Of a stretch of DNA of 64,000 bases, positions 28,122-36,792 are shown one piece after another. Under the pieces are notes generated by a model that saw only the letters and a list, made by a program, of their open reading frames with translations, ran no database searches and was not told the origin of the DNA. Made by a program: the position numbers and the translations under genes. The stretch is taken from contig CAZAFL010000001.1 of the NCBI GenBank assembly GCA_964484465.1, forward strand, positions 62,001 through 126,000, written 5' to 3'. The number at the start of each line of letters is the position of its first letter. Within the stretch, counting starts at the first letter, position 1. Origin of the DNA: CAZAFL01 sp964484465. GTDB taxonomy: Bacteria > Bacteroidota > Ignavibacteria > UBA10030 > SZUA-254.

Positions 28122-29333
28122 TTGAAATTGCGAAACAGCAAAACAAGCCGCGGTCCGCTTTCCGGCATCCGCGTTCTCGACCTTACCCGTATTCTCTCCG
28201 GTCCATTTTGCGCGATGAAATTGGGGGATATGGGTGCGGACGTTATCAAGGTCGAACAACCCCGGGGGGGTGACGAGACGCGCAAATGGGGCCCTCCGTT
28301 TGCGAAAGGGGAGAGCGCGTATTTTCTGAGTGTGAATCGGAACAAGAGAAGCCTTACCGTCGATTTGAAATCGGAGGAGGGGAAAGCGATCATCCGTAAA
28401 CTCATGAAGCAGTGCGATGTGCTTGTTGAAAATTTTCGCTCGGGAGTAATGGAGAAGCTGGGCTTTGGATATGATGCAGCGAGCAAAATAAATCCGGGGT
28501 TGATATACTGTTCGATTTCAGGTTACGGGAAAACGAGCAGCAGAAGCAATAAGCCGAGCTACGATTTGATTGTTCAGGGAGAATCGGGATTGATGGACAT
28601 GACCGGTTTCCCCGATGGTCCGCCGACTAAAGGAGGAATATCGATTGCCGACGTCACTGCGGGTAATCTCGCATTTGAAGGAATTCTGCTCGCACTCTTT
28701 CAGCGGGAGACGAGCGGGAAGGGTCAGTTTGTCGATATCAGTTTACTCGACGGCTTACTCTCTCTTTTCACGTATCAATCGCAAATCGCCCTTCTTTCAA
28801 ACAGGAAAATCACGCGAAAGGGAAACCGTCATCCGACAATCACGCCGTACGAAACGTTTGCAACGAAAGACGGATATATCAATATTGCTGTCGGAAGCGA
28901 AGGAGCATGGAAGAATTTTTGCGCCGCAATCCATCACGAAGGATTGCGGGACGATAGCCGTTTTTCAGTGAATCCGAACCGTGTTAAGAATCGTGAGGTT
29001 CTTGAGAAGATTCTCATTCCGATCATCAAATCGAAGCGCAGCAAGGAATGGATAAAAATTCTTTCAGATGCCGATGTGCCTGTGGGAATGATCAACAGTC
29101 TTTCCGAAGCATTACGGCTTCCCACTGTCACCGAGCGGGAAATGGTCGAAATCATTCGCCATCCTTCAATTTCTGCCTTGAGGATTGTTGGAAACCCCAT
29201 CAAGCTCTCAGGCTCCCGGAACAGCCGAACAATGCCGCCTCCTTTATTGGGCGAACACACTGCGGAAATTCTTGAGAGCATTGGATATACCCGGATTCAG
29301 ATTAATGCGATGCGAAGGGAAGGTGTTGTTTGA
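28122..29333 (+). CDS. Family III CoA-transferase (CaiB/BaiF)
   Basis: A 403-residue enzyme that moves CoA between carboxylic acids. Motifs: LSGIRVLDLTRILSGPFCAM, LGDMGADVIKVE, catalytic-Asp region ESGLMDMTGFPDGPP, GGISIADVTAGN and NRHPTITPYETF. No ATG lies near the expected start; the frame begins at TTG 28122 (Lys-Leu-Arg follows) and family alignment needs the start before LSGIRVL, so a TTG start is likely. Substrates unknown. In this setting it could activate an acid from the pyrimidine or oxoglutarate branch. Confidence 0.88.
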   Translation: MKLRNSKTSRGPLSGIRVLDLTRILSGPFCAMKLGDMGADVIKVEQPRGGDETRKWGPPFAKGESAYFLSVNRNKRSLTVDLKSEEGKAIIRKLMKQCDVLVENFRSGVMEKLGFGYDAASKINPGLIYCSISGYGKTSSRSNKPSYDLIVQGESGLMDMTGFPDGPPTKGGISIADVTAGNLAFEGILLALFQRETSGKGQFVDISLLDGLLSLFTYQSQIALLSNRKITRKGNRHPTITPYETFATKDGYINIAVGSEGAWKNFCAAIHHEGLRDDSRFSVNPNRVKNREVLEKILIPIIKSKRSKEWIKILSDADVPVGMINSLSEALRLPTVTEREMVEIIRHPSISALRIVGNPIKLSGSRNSRTMPPPLLGEHTAEILESIGYTRIQINAMRREGVV

Positions 29334-29414
29334 AGGGAAATCCAAATTATAAAAAGAGTATTGTTGACTTCAGCATGTTTGCAAATGGAATACCCGGATT
29401 AACTCCAATGTGTT

Positions 29415-29446
29415 CTTGCCATTAAATCAATATTCTTCTATATTCC
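29415..29446 (+). promoter_or_regulatory. Putative -33/-7 promoter of the deoxynucleoside kinase gene
   Basis: CTTG (29415-29418), 20 bases, TATATTCC (29439-29446). The ATG follows only 7 bases after the -7 element, implying a nearly leaderless mRNA. Confidence 0.45.
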
Positions 29447-29453
29447 TTCCGAC

Positions 29454-30116
29454 ATGAAATCCAAAATTTTCGTTGCAGTCGCAGGAAACATCGGTTCCGG
29501 TAAGTCGTCACTCACACGAATGTTGAGTGAAAAATATGGCTGGAAATCGTTCTACGAATCAGTCGAAGATAACCCCTATCTGTCGGATTTCTACTCCGAC
29601 ATGAACCGATGGTCGTTCAATCTGCAGGTCTATTTTCTTTCGAAACGGTTCAACGACCATAAAAAAATCGTCGAAGGCACAGAGAGTGTCATCCAGGACA
29701 GGTCGATCTATGAGGATGCGGAAATTTTTGCGAAGAACCTGCACATGATAGGCAAGATGGATAAGCGTGACTACAACAATTATGTCGAATTGTATCACGT
29801 TATGATGCAGTATCTCCAGCCACCCGACCTGTTGATATTTCTCGATGCGAGAATAGAAACGTTAATGAAGCAAATCGCCCGGCGCGGCAGGGATTATGAA
29901 CAGAGTATCCCCCGGTCGTATCTTGAACAATTAAGTTCTCATTATAAAGAGTGGATCAACGGATACCGGTTAGGTCCGCTGCTTGTCGTTCCATCGGATG
30001 AAGTGGATTTTGTACATGAGCGGGGAGATTTTAACCGGATGCTGATGCTTATCCAGAGCAAGTTGATGGAGATCGGCTACCCATGGTTACCGATGGCAGA
30101 AATCAAAAAGCATTAA
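29454..30116 (+). CDS. Deoxynucleoside kinase
   Basis: A 220-residue kinase of the dNK (dCK/dGK) family. P-loop GNIGSGKS (residues 11-18), DRSIYEDAEIFAKNL with the DRS substrate motif, and LID region RRGRDYEQSIP. It phosphorylates deoxynucleosides (often dA/dG in Bacteroidota) for nucleotide salvage in the cytoplasm. Base specificity cannot be told. It sits at the end of the plus-strand run and converges on the S41 protease gene. Confidence 0.92.
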   Translation: MKSKIFVAVAGNIGSGKSSLTRMLSEKYGWKSFYESVEDNPYLSDFYSDMNRWSFNLQVYFLSKRFNDHKKIVEGTESVIQDRSIYEDAEIFAKNLHMIGKMDKRDYNNYVELYHVMMQYLQPPDLLIFLDARIETLMKQIARRGRDYEQSIPRSYLEQLSSHYKEWINGYRLGPLLVVPSDEVDFVHERGDFNRMLMLIQSKLMEIGYPWLPMAEIKKH

Positions 30117-30130
30117 ACCTTCTGGCCGCT

Positions 30131-31819
30131 TTACCGTTCGATTTCTTTAAACGACAATCTGCGGCTGTATTCCTTCCTGTTGGCGATCAGACTCTTCGCC
30201 TTTTCAACCTGTGTGTCTCCTGTTAACGAAGCTTCAATTCTTCCCTGTTCGCCTTTATAACGGCTCATGATCTCGGTTAGAAGGGAACGGAGAATTTCCT
30301 TCTTGTTCCAATCGATTGCGTTTTCTTTATCCTTATGAAGGTCGGTTTTGAGGTGTTCGATTTCATCGCGCACCGTCCTGCTGTAATTCTTCTGATCGAC
30401 AATTCGCGACAGCTCATCAAGCTTCGCTTCGCCTTCATCCTGGTAAGAAAACTTTTGGTCTCCGAGAAATTGCCGGAAATTGTTCAATAGACTGTCGCTG
30501 GAAGGAGACGAGGATGGAGGATCCTTATGCTGTAAGGAATATCCTGTCGCAAATTTAAAATACATCGATTTTCTGAGCAATTCTTTCTGCATCGCCGTCG
30601 GGTCCTGCTCGTTGACCGTTGTATCGGGGTGAATTCCTCCGAGCTCGAACACACGCCGGCCCTTCAGTGTCTTGAATTCCTTTCTCAGGCTGTCGGGTGT
30701 AATCGTAAAGACGCCATCCTTATTTTTATGAAGATAATCGATCTCCTGAATACAGCGTCCGCTCGGCGTGTAATATTTCGCTGTGGTTATTTTTAACTGC
30801 GTATTGTACACAAGCGGGGCGATGGTTTGTACCAATCCTTTGCCGAACGTTCGTGTGCCGAGAATGATGCCCCGGTCTAAATCCTGTATTGCGCCCGCGA
30901 CGATTTCGCTTGCACTTGCGCTATTTCGGTTGACCAATACAATGAGCGGAGTGTTTGGAAGCATCGGTTCTTCATTCGCAGAGTATTTTACCTCGGACTC
31001 TGCCCTGCGTCCGCGCGTGCTGACAACGAGGCTTCCTTTTGGAACGAATTTCTCGACGACGTCAACTGCCACATCGAGTAAACCGCCGGGATTGTCGCGC
31101 AGGTCGAGCACGAAGCTCTTAATGGAATCTCTGAGTTTAAGGTCTTTGATTGCAAGTCGTAATTCATCCCCGGCGCCGCGCGAAAAGCGCTCAAGCCGGA
31201 CGTAGGCAATACCCTCGCCGATAAATCCTGCGTAACTGATATTCTTCAATTGAATTTCTTCCCGAATGAGGACGAAAGCCAGAGGTTTCGCTTCACCTTC
31301 ACGTTCAATTTTAAGATGGATTTCCGTCCCTGGTTCGCCGCGCGTCAAAGACCGTACCTGGTCGGGTCTCGTTCCTACAACGGATCGCCCTTCAATTTCA
31401 ATGATCCGGTCACCGGGCTGGAGTCCCTGTCGCTGTGCCGAATATCCATCCATCAACGAGAGTATGGTAATATAATTGTCGCGGACGCCGATGGTAACGC
31501 CAATCCCGCCGTATTTTCCTGAAGTGATTAATTCTACTTCGTCTCCTTCATTCTCGTCAATATAGTTTGTGTACGGGTCGAGAGTTCCCAGCATGCCGTC
31601 GATGCCGGCTTCCATGAATTTCTCCGGGTCGACTTCATCGACATAGTTTTTTGCGACCTCTTTATAGACACTGCCAAAAATATCGATGCTCTTGCTGATC
31701 CTGAAAAACTCATCCGTGTCGGATAGCTTAAAACCGACGACGATTCCAGTTCCCCCGACAATGATGAGGGAAAGAGCAATTTTGAGCATTCCCTTACGTT
31801 TCCAACTCCAGGCTTTCAT
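30131..31819 (-). CDS. S41-family C-terminal processing protease with PDZ domain
   Basis: About 562 residues. An N-terminal membrane anchor or signal (LKIALSLIIVGGTGIVVG) is followed by a cap region (LDPYTNYI), a PDZ domain (GGIGVTIGVRDN to GDRIIEIEGRSV) and the S41 core. Ser of NRNSASASEI and Lys of FGKGLVQ form the Ser-Lys dyad. The C-terminal ~150 residues are an extra helical region, as in CtpA/Prc of this phylum. ATG 31819 is chosen because AGGAGGG lies 4-5 bases before it; an in-frame TTG sits just upstream. It lies 13 bases after tmk, so one operon. Confidence 0.93.
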   Translation of the reverse strand: MKAWSWKRKGMLKIALSLIIVGGTGIVVGFKLSDTDEFFRISKSIDIFGSVYKEVAKNYVDEVDPEKFMEAGIDGMLGTLDPYTNYIDENEGDEVELITSGKYGGIGVTIGVRDNYITILSLMDGYSAQRQGLQPGDRIIEIEGRSVVGTRPDQVRSLTRGEPGTEIHLKIEREGEAKPLAFVLIREEIQLKNISYAGFIGEGIAYVRLERFSRGAGDELRLAIKDLKLRDSIKSFVLDLRDNPGGLLDVAVDVVEKFVPKGSLVVSTRGRRAESEVKYSANEEPMLPNTPLIVLVNRNSASASEIVAGAIQDLDRGIILGTRTFGKGLVQTIAPLVYNTQLKITTAKYYTPSGRCIQEIDYLHKNKDGVFTITPDSLRKEFKTLKGRRVFELGGIHPDTTVNEQDPTAMQKELLRKSMYFKFATGYSLQHKDPPSSSPSSDSLLNNFRQFLGDQKFSYQDEGEAKLDELSRIVDQKNYSRTVRDEIEHLKTDLHKDKENAIDWNKKEILRSLLTEIMSRYKGEQGRIEASLTGDTQVEKAKSLIANRKEYSRRLSFKEIER

Positions 31820-31832
31820 CAAACCCTCCTGA

Positions 31833-32447
31833 TTATGACATACGTTGTTGTACGATGTTCCATATTTCTTTTTGAATTTCCTGAACTGATCGTGAACCGT
31901 CTATGCACACGAAACGGCGCGCTTCCCGCCGGGAAAGGGTCAAATATCCCTCGCGTACTTTCTGATAGAATTCTTTCCCTCCGGATTCCATCCTGTCTGC
32001 GGCGAGTCCGGCCGCGGCTTGCCGGCGACCTATCTCTTCTACATCTATATCCACCAACACTGTAAGGTCGGGAAGTGTTCCTCCGGTTGCGATCAGGTTG
32101 ATTGTGTCCACTTCCGGAAGTTTCAACCCGCGTCCATATCCCTGGTATGCAGTAGTAGAGTCGTGAAAGCGGTCGCATACCACGATCGCTTTGCGTTGCA
32201 GTGCCGGGAGAATGACTTCACTCACTAATTGTGTGCGCGCTGCAGAGAAAAGGAACAATTCTGCTTTCTGGTTCATTTCGAGATGACGTTTGTCGAGAAG
32301 AATTTCCCGGATTTTTTCTGAAATTTTTGTTCCTCCGGGTTCGCGAAGGAAGACGACCTCTTTTCCCGTTTGGTTCAGGCGGTCCACAAGAAGTTTCGCC
32401 TGAGTAGTTTTTCCCGAGTAATCGATTCCTTCGAAGGTAATAAACAT
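31833..32447 (-). CDS. tmk: Thymidylate kinase
   Basis: A 204-residue dTMP kinase. P-loop ITFEGIDYSGKTTQAKLL (the usual GxDGAGKT has Tyr-Ser in place of Gly-Ala/Pro here, an accepted variant), DRFHDSTTAYQG in the DRY/DRF-x-DS position, and LID region AADRMESGGKEFYQKVR. It makes dTDP for DNA synthesis and is the first gene of an operon with the S41 protease. A clear -33/-7 promoter precedes it. Confidence 0.96.
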   Translation of the reverse strand: MFITFEGIDYSGKTTQAKLLVDRLNQTGKEVVFLREPGGTKISEKIREILLDKRHLEMNQKAELFLFSAARTQLVSEVILPALQRKAIVVCDRFHDSTTAYQGYGRGLKLPEVDTINLIATGGTLPDLTVLVDIDVEEIGRRQAAAGLAADRMESGGKEFYQKVREGYLTLSRREARRFVCIDGSRSVQEIQKEIWNIVQQRMS

Positions 32448-32475
32448 TCGTTGAGGGTCTTAACGTTTTTCTTTT

Positions 32476-32506
32476 CCAAAGTAATGAAAATCCGTTAATT
32501 ATTCAA
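32476..32506 (-). promoter_or_regulatory. Putative -33/-7 promoter of tmk
   Basis: On the minus strand TTGA (complement of 32503-32506), 19 bases, TACTTTGG (complement of 32476-32483), about 26 bases from the expected transcript start to the ATG. Confidence 0.5.
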
Positions 32507-32515
32507 CTGTGTTCC

Positions 32516-32546
32516 TTGCCTCTCTCTCAAATTTTCGCTACTTTGA
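32516..32546 (+). promoter_or_regulatory. Putative -33/-7 promoter of the ECF sigma factor gene
   Basis: TTGC (32516-32519), 19 bases, TACTTTGA (32539-32546). It stands back to back with the tmk promoter and has the same TACTTTG core. Confidence 0.45.
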
Positions 32547-32571
32547 CGAAATTGATTCGCACTGATGCAGC

Positions 32572-33249
32572 ATGAATCGAAAAAAAATATCTCAACCGAA
32601 ATCGGATGGCTCCGGACACCGCACACGAGCGGCAGGTGTCTCTGCATCATTCGAGCCAAAAGCAAAAACCGATTCCCGGCTTGAGGATTCCGACCTCATT
32701 CACCGCGCATTGCGGGGGGAACGAACGGCGTTCAAACGCCTGATGAAGAAATACCACGACCAGATTCACAACCTTATCGCGCGCATCATCCGCGACAAAC
32801 AACAGGTTGAAGATTTGACCCAGGAAGTCTTTGTGAAAGCATTCGGTTCTCTCAAACATTTCAATGAAGAATACGCATTTTCAACATGGTTATATAAGAT
32901 TGCTACCAACAGCAGTATAGATTATATCCGAAAACGCAAGCTGGAGACGTTTTCGATTGACAAACCTATTGCATTGGAAGAAAGTGATTTCACGTTCGAG
33001 CTGCCGGATACGACGTACCAGCCCGACAAGAATTTGATACAACGGCAACGCACGAATCTCATCGAAGAGGCAATCAATAACCTTCCTGAAAAATACAAAC
33101 GAGTCATTATCCTTCGTCATACGGAGGATAGAGATTATGCGGAAATCGCTAAAATGCTAAAACTGCCCATAGGTACGGTAAAAGCCCATATCTTTCGGGC
33201 ACGTGAACTGTTAAACAAATACCTCCGGGGCAAAATCGGCTCCTACTGA
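32572..33249 (+). CDS. RNA polymerase sigma-70 factor, ECF subfamily
   Basis: A 225-residue sigma factor: region 2 (about 43-110: ERTAFKRLMKKYHDQIHN, DLTQEVFVKAF, FSTWLYKIATNSSIDYIR) and region 4 (about 165-220: LPEKYKRVIILRHTEDRDY, IGTVKAHIFRARELL). A basic 40-residue N-terminal extension is present. The next gene is not a recognisable anti-sigma factor but a toast-rack adhesin-like protein, which suggests that this sigma reports on the envelope. No regulator of its own is visible. Confidence 0.94.
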   Translation: MNRKKISQPKSDGSGHRTRAAGVSASFEPKAKTDSRLEDSDLIHRALRGERTAFKRLMKKYHDQIHNLIARIIRDKQQVEDLTQEVFVKAFGSLKHFNEEYAFSTWLYKIATNSSIDYIRKRKLETFSIDKPIALEESDFTFELPDTTYQPDKNLIQRQRTNLIEEAINNLPEKYKRVIILRHTEDRDYAEIAKMLKLPIGTVKAHIFRARELLNKYLRGKIGSY

Positions 33250-33289
33250 AACCTTGATTCAGATTTATCGTAAATATGTGTAGAATAAG

Positions 33290-34189
33290 ATGTTGAAGAG
33301 GAAAAGATCATATTATCTCCTTATGGCGTTTGCTCTCGCCGTTTGTTGTTTCACGACGGGGTTTATCTATTTTGGCGGTTATAAATTCCATAAAGACGTT
33401 CAGTTGTCGAATGAAAAGGAAGTCAAGGTTACGCTTGAATCCGGGTTTGGAACAGTCATTGTCTCGCGCGGAAATACTTCCACCGTGTTCGACGCTGATA
33501 TTGATGTCGATAAAAATCTTGATTTTTCCGACTGTATAGAATATTCGAAACGCGAAAGGGTCGGGTTCCTGAATGTCAATACAAATGAGAATGTCAGGGG
33601 TCTCCCGGAAGGGCGTAAGCACGGGTTTCATATTTCCGGGCTGGAATCGAGCACCTGGGATATGCGATTTACCGATGCAATACCACTTTCCTTTGATGTT
33701 GAGCTCGGGTTGGGAAGAGGTCAATTAGACCTCACAGGACTCACAGTGAAAGACCTGACAATTTCTGCAGGTGCGAGTTCGTTCAACCTGAAATTTGACA
33801 AACCGAACAAAGGCGTTATCGACGACCTCTCGATCGAATCCGGCGTCAGCAAATTCAAAGGAGAAAATTTGTGTAACGCAAACTTTAACCATTTGAAATT
33901 CGAAGGAGGAGTGGGAAGCTATTCACTCGATTTTGGAGGGAAGCTTGACAGGGAAGTCGACGTCGATATTGAGGTTGGTCTCGGTACGCTGACTGTTACT
34001 GTGCCCGATCATATCGGAGCGAAAATCATCTACGAAAAAAATTTTATTGCGCACATCGACCTGGCTGATGATTTTTCCCAGCAGGGAGACAATACCTATT
34101 TCAGTTCTAACTTCGATAATGCCCGCGGAAAGATCAACATGAAGATCGAGGCAGGACTGGGCAGCGTTAAGATCCGGAGAGAGCATTAA
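33290..34189 (+). CDS. Membrane-anchored toast-rack / LiaF-DUF4097-type beta-helical protein
   Basis: A 299-residue protein. One N-terminal membrane segment (YLLMAFALAVCCFTTGFIYF) precedes an all-beta outside domain with repeated short strands (DVELGLGRGQLDLTGL, TISAGASSFNLKF, SIESGVSKFKGENL, KFEGGVGSYSLDF, DIEVGLGTLTVTVP, EAGLGSVKIRR). That pattern is seen in LiaF C-terminal and toast-rack families, which sense envelope damage in other bacteria. It starts 40 bases after the ECF sigma gene and is probably co-expressed. Role in signalling is inferred. Confidence 0.78.
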   Translation: MLKRKRSYYLLMAFALAVCCFTTGFIYFGGYKFHKDVQLSNEKEVKVTLESGFGTVIVSRGNTSTVFDADIDVDKNLDFSDCIEYSKRERVGFLNVNTNENVRGLPEGRKHGFHISGLESSTWDMRFTDAIPLSFDVELGLGRGQLDLTGLTVKDLTISAGASSFNLKFDKPNKGVIDDLSIESGVSKFKGENLCNANFNHLKFEGGVGSYSLDFGGKLDREVDVDIEVGLGTLTVTVPDHIGAKIIYEKNFIAHIDLADDFSQQGDNTYFSSNFDNARGKINMKIEAGLGSVKIRREH

Positions 34190-34272
34190 GATATACGGTT
34201 AGAACGTTGACGGTATCGGGCGGTCATCGTCAACGGTTGCATCTCGGTTATAACTTTCCTATTATCGTTTCC

Positions 34273-35316
34273 ATGCGTTCCGTCAAACGGATTTTGTTAT
34301 CGCGGATGAAATTCATCGGCGATGTTATTCTTACCACACCGGTTATTCACGCAGTCCGGGAAAAATACCCCGATGCATTTATTGCCTACCTTGCCGAAAA
34401 AGAAGCTGTTTCTCTTCTGGCGAACAATCCTTATCTGGACGAGATTATCCAGTTTGATTTTTCGAAACCGGCCATTATTGAACAAACGCGTGTTGCCCTC
34501 GGTTTGCGCAAGCGAAAGTTTGATGTTGTGGTAGATTTTTTTTCCAACCCGCGTTCCGCGATCCTGACACGCGCCAGTGGTGCCCCGGTTCGTATTGGTA
34601 AGGAAGTGAAAAGAAGGGGAAAACTTTACACACATCGTATTGTTGATGACGGTAAACTCAGGACTGCGATTCAGTTCCATTATCAATATGTTGCTCCGCT
34701 CAACGTACAGCCGACCTGGTGGAGGACGGAAATATTTCTTACAGACGACGAGAAACGTGAAGCCCGAAATTATCTCAAGTGGCAGGATATCGATGTGGAA
34801 AAACCGATTATCGGACTGCATCCCGGGGCAACATGGCCCGCGAAGATGTGGGAATGGGAAAAGTTTGCCGACCTTGCTGATCTGCTGCGCGCAAAGCTCA
34901 ATGCACAGGTAATTGTCACACAAGGTCCAAACGACAAGGAGCTGGTCGAAAAAATTTCGGGGAGAACCGTCGGTAATCTTTTGATTTTACCTGTGATGCA
35001 GTTACGACAGCTGGCGGGCGTGCTTTCCCAATGTTCAGTATATCTTACGAACGATGCGGGACCGATGCATATTGCCGTCGCTGTTGGAACGAAAACTATC
35101 GGTATTTTTGGACCCGGTGAGGAAAATATCTGGTTTCCGTATCTCCCTCCATTATATGACAAGTCTGCCGGACATGTCGCACTCAGAAAAGATGTTCCAT
35201 GCCATCCATGCCATCTTGATTTCTGCAACCGCGATGGAGCCGGGTATATGGAATGCATGAAACTGTTGAGCGTAAAGGAGGTGTTCGAAGAGGTGAAAAG
35301 AAATCTGCAAACTTGA
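34273..35316 (+). CDS. Glycosyltransferase family 9 (heptosyltransferase-like)
   Basis: About 347 residues from the ATG at 34273 (RSVKRILLSRMKFIGDVILT), the usual GT9 start; an in-frame ATG at 34207 would add a poor 22-residue leader. Motifs: GDVILTTPVIHAVREKYP, LHPGATWPAKMWEWEKFADLA (donor site), LTNDAGPMHIAVAVGT and a C-terminal Cys cluster (PCHPCHLDFCNRDGAGYMEC), common in GT9 of this type. It likely adds heptose or another sugar to the LPS core at the inner-membrane face. Confidence 0.92.
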   Translation: MRSVKRILLSRMKFIGDVILTTPVIHAVREKYPDAFIAYLAEKEAVSLLANNPYLDEIIQFDFSKPAIIEQTRVALGLRKRKFDVVVDFFSNPRSAILTRASGAPVRIGKEVKRRGKLYTHRIVDDGKLRTAIQFHYQYVAPLNVQPTWWRTEIFLTDDEKREARNYLKWQDIDVEKPIIGLHPGATWPAKMWEWEKFADLADLLRAKLNAQVIVTQGPNDKELVEKISGRTVGNLLILPVMQLRQLAGVLSQCSVYLTNDAGPMHIAVAVGTKTIGIFGPGEENIWFPYLPPLYDKSAGHVALRKDVPCHPCHLDFCNRDGAGYMECMKLLSVKEVFEEVKRNLQT

Positions 35317-35371
35317 TATTATGGAAATGATTGAACAATGAACGCCGGTTCATTCGTTTCAATTATCTCTC

Positions 35372-35405
35372 TTTGCATTTCTTTCGATTTTTGACGATAT
35401 TTTTC
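35372..35405 (+). promoter_or_regulatory. Possible promoter of eno
   Basis: TTTG (35372-35375), 22 bases, TATTTTTC (35398-35405). The spacer is longer than in the other examples in the window. Confidence 0.3.
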
Positions 35406-35442
35406 AACACTTTTCTGATGAACATTTCACCCGGAGCAGTAC

Positions 35443-36720
35443 ATGAGCACAATTATCACTGATGTTTACGCCCGTGAGATTTTAGATTCGCGGGGAAATC
35501 CAACGGTCGAAGTTGATATCATTCTTGAATCAGGTATCATCGGCAGGGCAGCTGTTCCAAGCGGTGCATCGACAGGTGAACATGAGGCAGTGGAGTTACG
35601 TGACGGCGATAAAATGAGGTACAATGGGAAAGGAGTTCTCACCGCTGTCGAAAATGTCAACGAGAAAATTGCGCATGAACTTACCGGCTTTGATGCGCTC
35701 GACCAGGCGGGCATCGATGGAATGATGATTCAGTTGGACGGCACGCCGAACAAGAGTAACCTGGGAGCAAATGCCATTCTCGGCGTTTCGATGGCTGTGG
35801 CGCGAGCGGCGGCAAATGAACAGAAGTTGCCGTTGTACAAACATCTGGGTGGGCCCAATGCCAAGGTTCTTCCCGTCCCGATGATGAACATTCTCAACGG
35901 CGGCAAACATGCGGATAACAATGTCGACATCCAGGAATTTATGATTGTCCCCGTTGACGCCGTAAATTTCGCGGAAGCTCTGCGGATGGGAACGGAAGTT
36001 TTCCATGCGTTGAAGGGTGTCCTTCATAAAAAGGGATACAATACTGCCGTAGGCGATGAGGGAGGTTTTGCGCCGAGCCTGAAATCGAATGAAGAAGCAA
36101 TTGAAGTTATTCTCGAGGCAATCGAAACTGCAAAATACAAAGCCGGTAAAGATATTTGCCTTGCGCTCGACCCCGCGTCGAGTGAGTTTTTTGAAAAAGG
36201 AAAATACGTGTTCAGCAAATCCGATAAATCGAAAAAATCTTCCGAGCAGATGGTAAAGTTTTACGAAACATGGGTGAAGGAATATCCTCTCATATCGATA
36301 GAAGACGGTATGGCGGAAAACGATTGGGAGGGATGGAAAATGCTGACGGAATCTCTCGGAGAAAAAATACAGCTTGTGGGCGACGACCTGTTCGTGACGA
36401 ACACGGAAATTCTTTCGAAAGGGATTGAGAAGGGGGTTGCGAATTCCATTCTGATTAAAGTCAATCAGATCGGAACACTCACGGAAACATTCGACTGCAT
36501 TGAGATGGCGAAAAGAGCAGGGTATACGACAGTTATCAGTCATCGCTCCGGTGAAACGGAAGACACCACAATTGCCGACATCGCCGTTGCGACGAATGCA
36601 GGCCAGATCAAAACCGGTTCCACCAGTCGCACAGATCGTGTGGCAAAATATAATCAGCTTCTCCGCATTGAGGAAGAGCTGGATACGAATGCGGTGTTTC
36701 CTGGGATCGAGGCGTTTTAG
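35443..36720 (+). CDS. eno: Enolase
   Basis: A 425-residue glycolytic enzyme (2-phosphoglycerate to PEP). Signature motifs: ILDSRGNPTVEVD, GAVPSGASTGEHEA-type loop (AAVPSGASTGEHEAVELRD), NVDIQEFMIVP, Mg2+ ligands in LALDPASSEF, SIEDGMAENDW and VGDDLFVTN, base Lys in ILIKVNQIGT, and SHRSGETEDTTIADIAV. It ends TNAVFPG as in bacterial enolases. Upstream neighbour is the LPS glycosyltransferase; the porin gene 72 bases downstream is probably separate. Confidence 0.98.
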   Translation: MSTIITDVYAREILDSRGNPTVEVDIILESGIIGRAAVPSGASTGEHEAVELRDGDKMRYNGKGVLTAVENVNEKIAHELTGFDALDQAGIDGMMIQLDGTPNKSNLGANAILGVSMAVARAAANEQKLPLYKHLGGPNAKVLPVPMMNILNGGKHADNNVDIQEFMIVPVDAVNFAEALRMGTEVFHALKGVLHKKGYNTAVGDEGGFAPSLKSNEEAIEVILEAIETAKYKAGKDICLALDPASSEFFEKGKYVFSKSDKSKKSSEQMVKFYETWVKEYPLISIEDGMAENDWEGWKMLTESLGEKIQLVGDDLFVTNTEILSKGIEKGVANSILIKVNQIGTLTETFDCIEMAKRAGYTTVISHRSGETEDTTIADIAVATNAGQIKTGSTSRTDRVAKYNQLLRIEEELDTNAVFPGIEAF

Positions 36721-36792
36721 GACAATATTTCTTCGTCCGTGTCATGGGGTTCTCACTGCAAATCAAAAGTAACAAATGACGAAAGATACTAT

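Noticed and set aside
35596..36543. 315-codon open frame on the minus strand across eno
   Set aside because: Antisense to a highly conserved enolase; Phe- and Arg-rich shadow without motifs.
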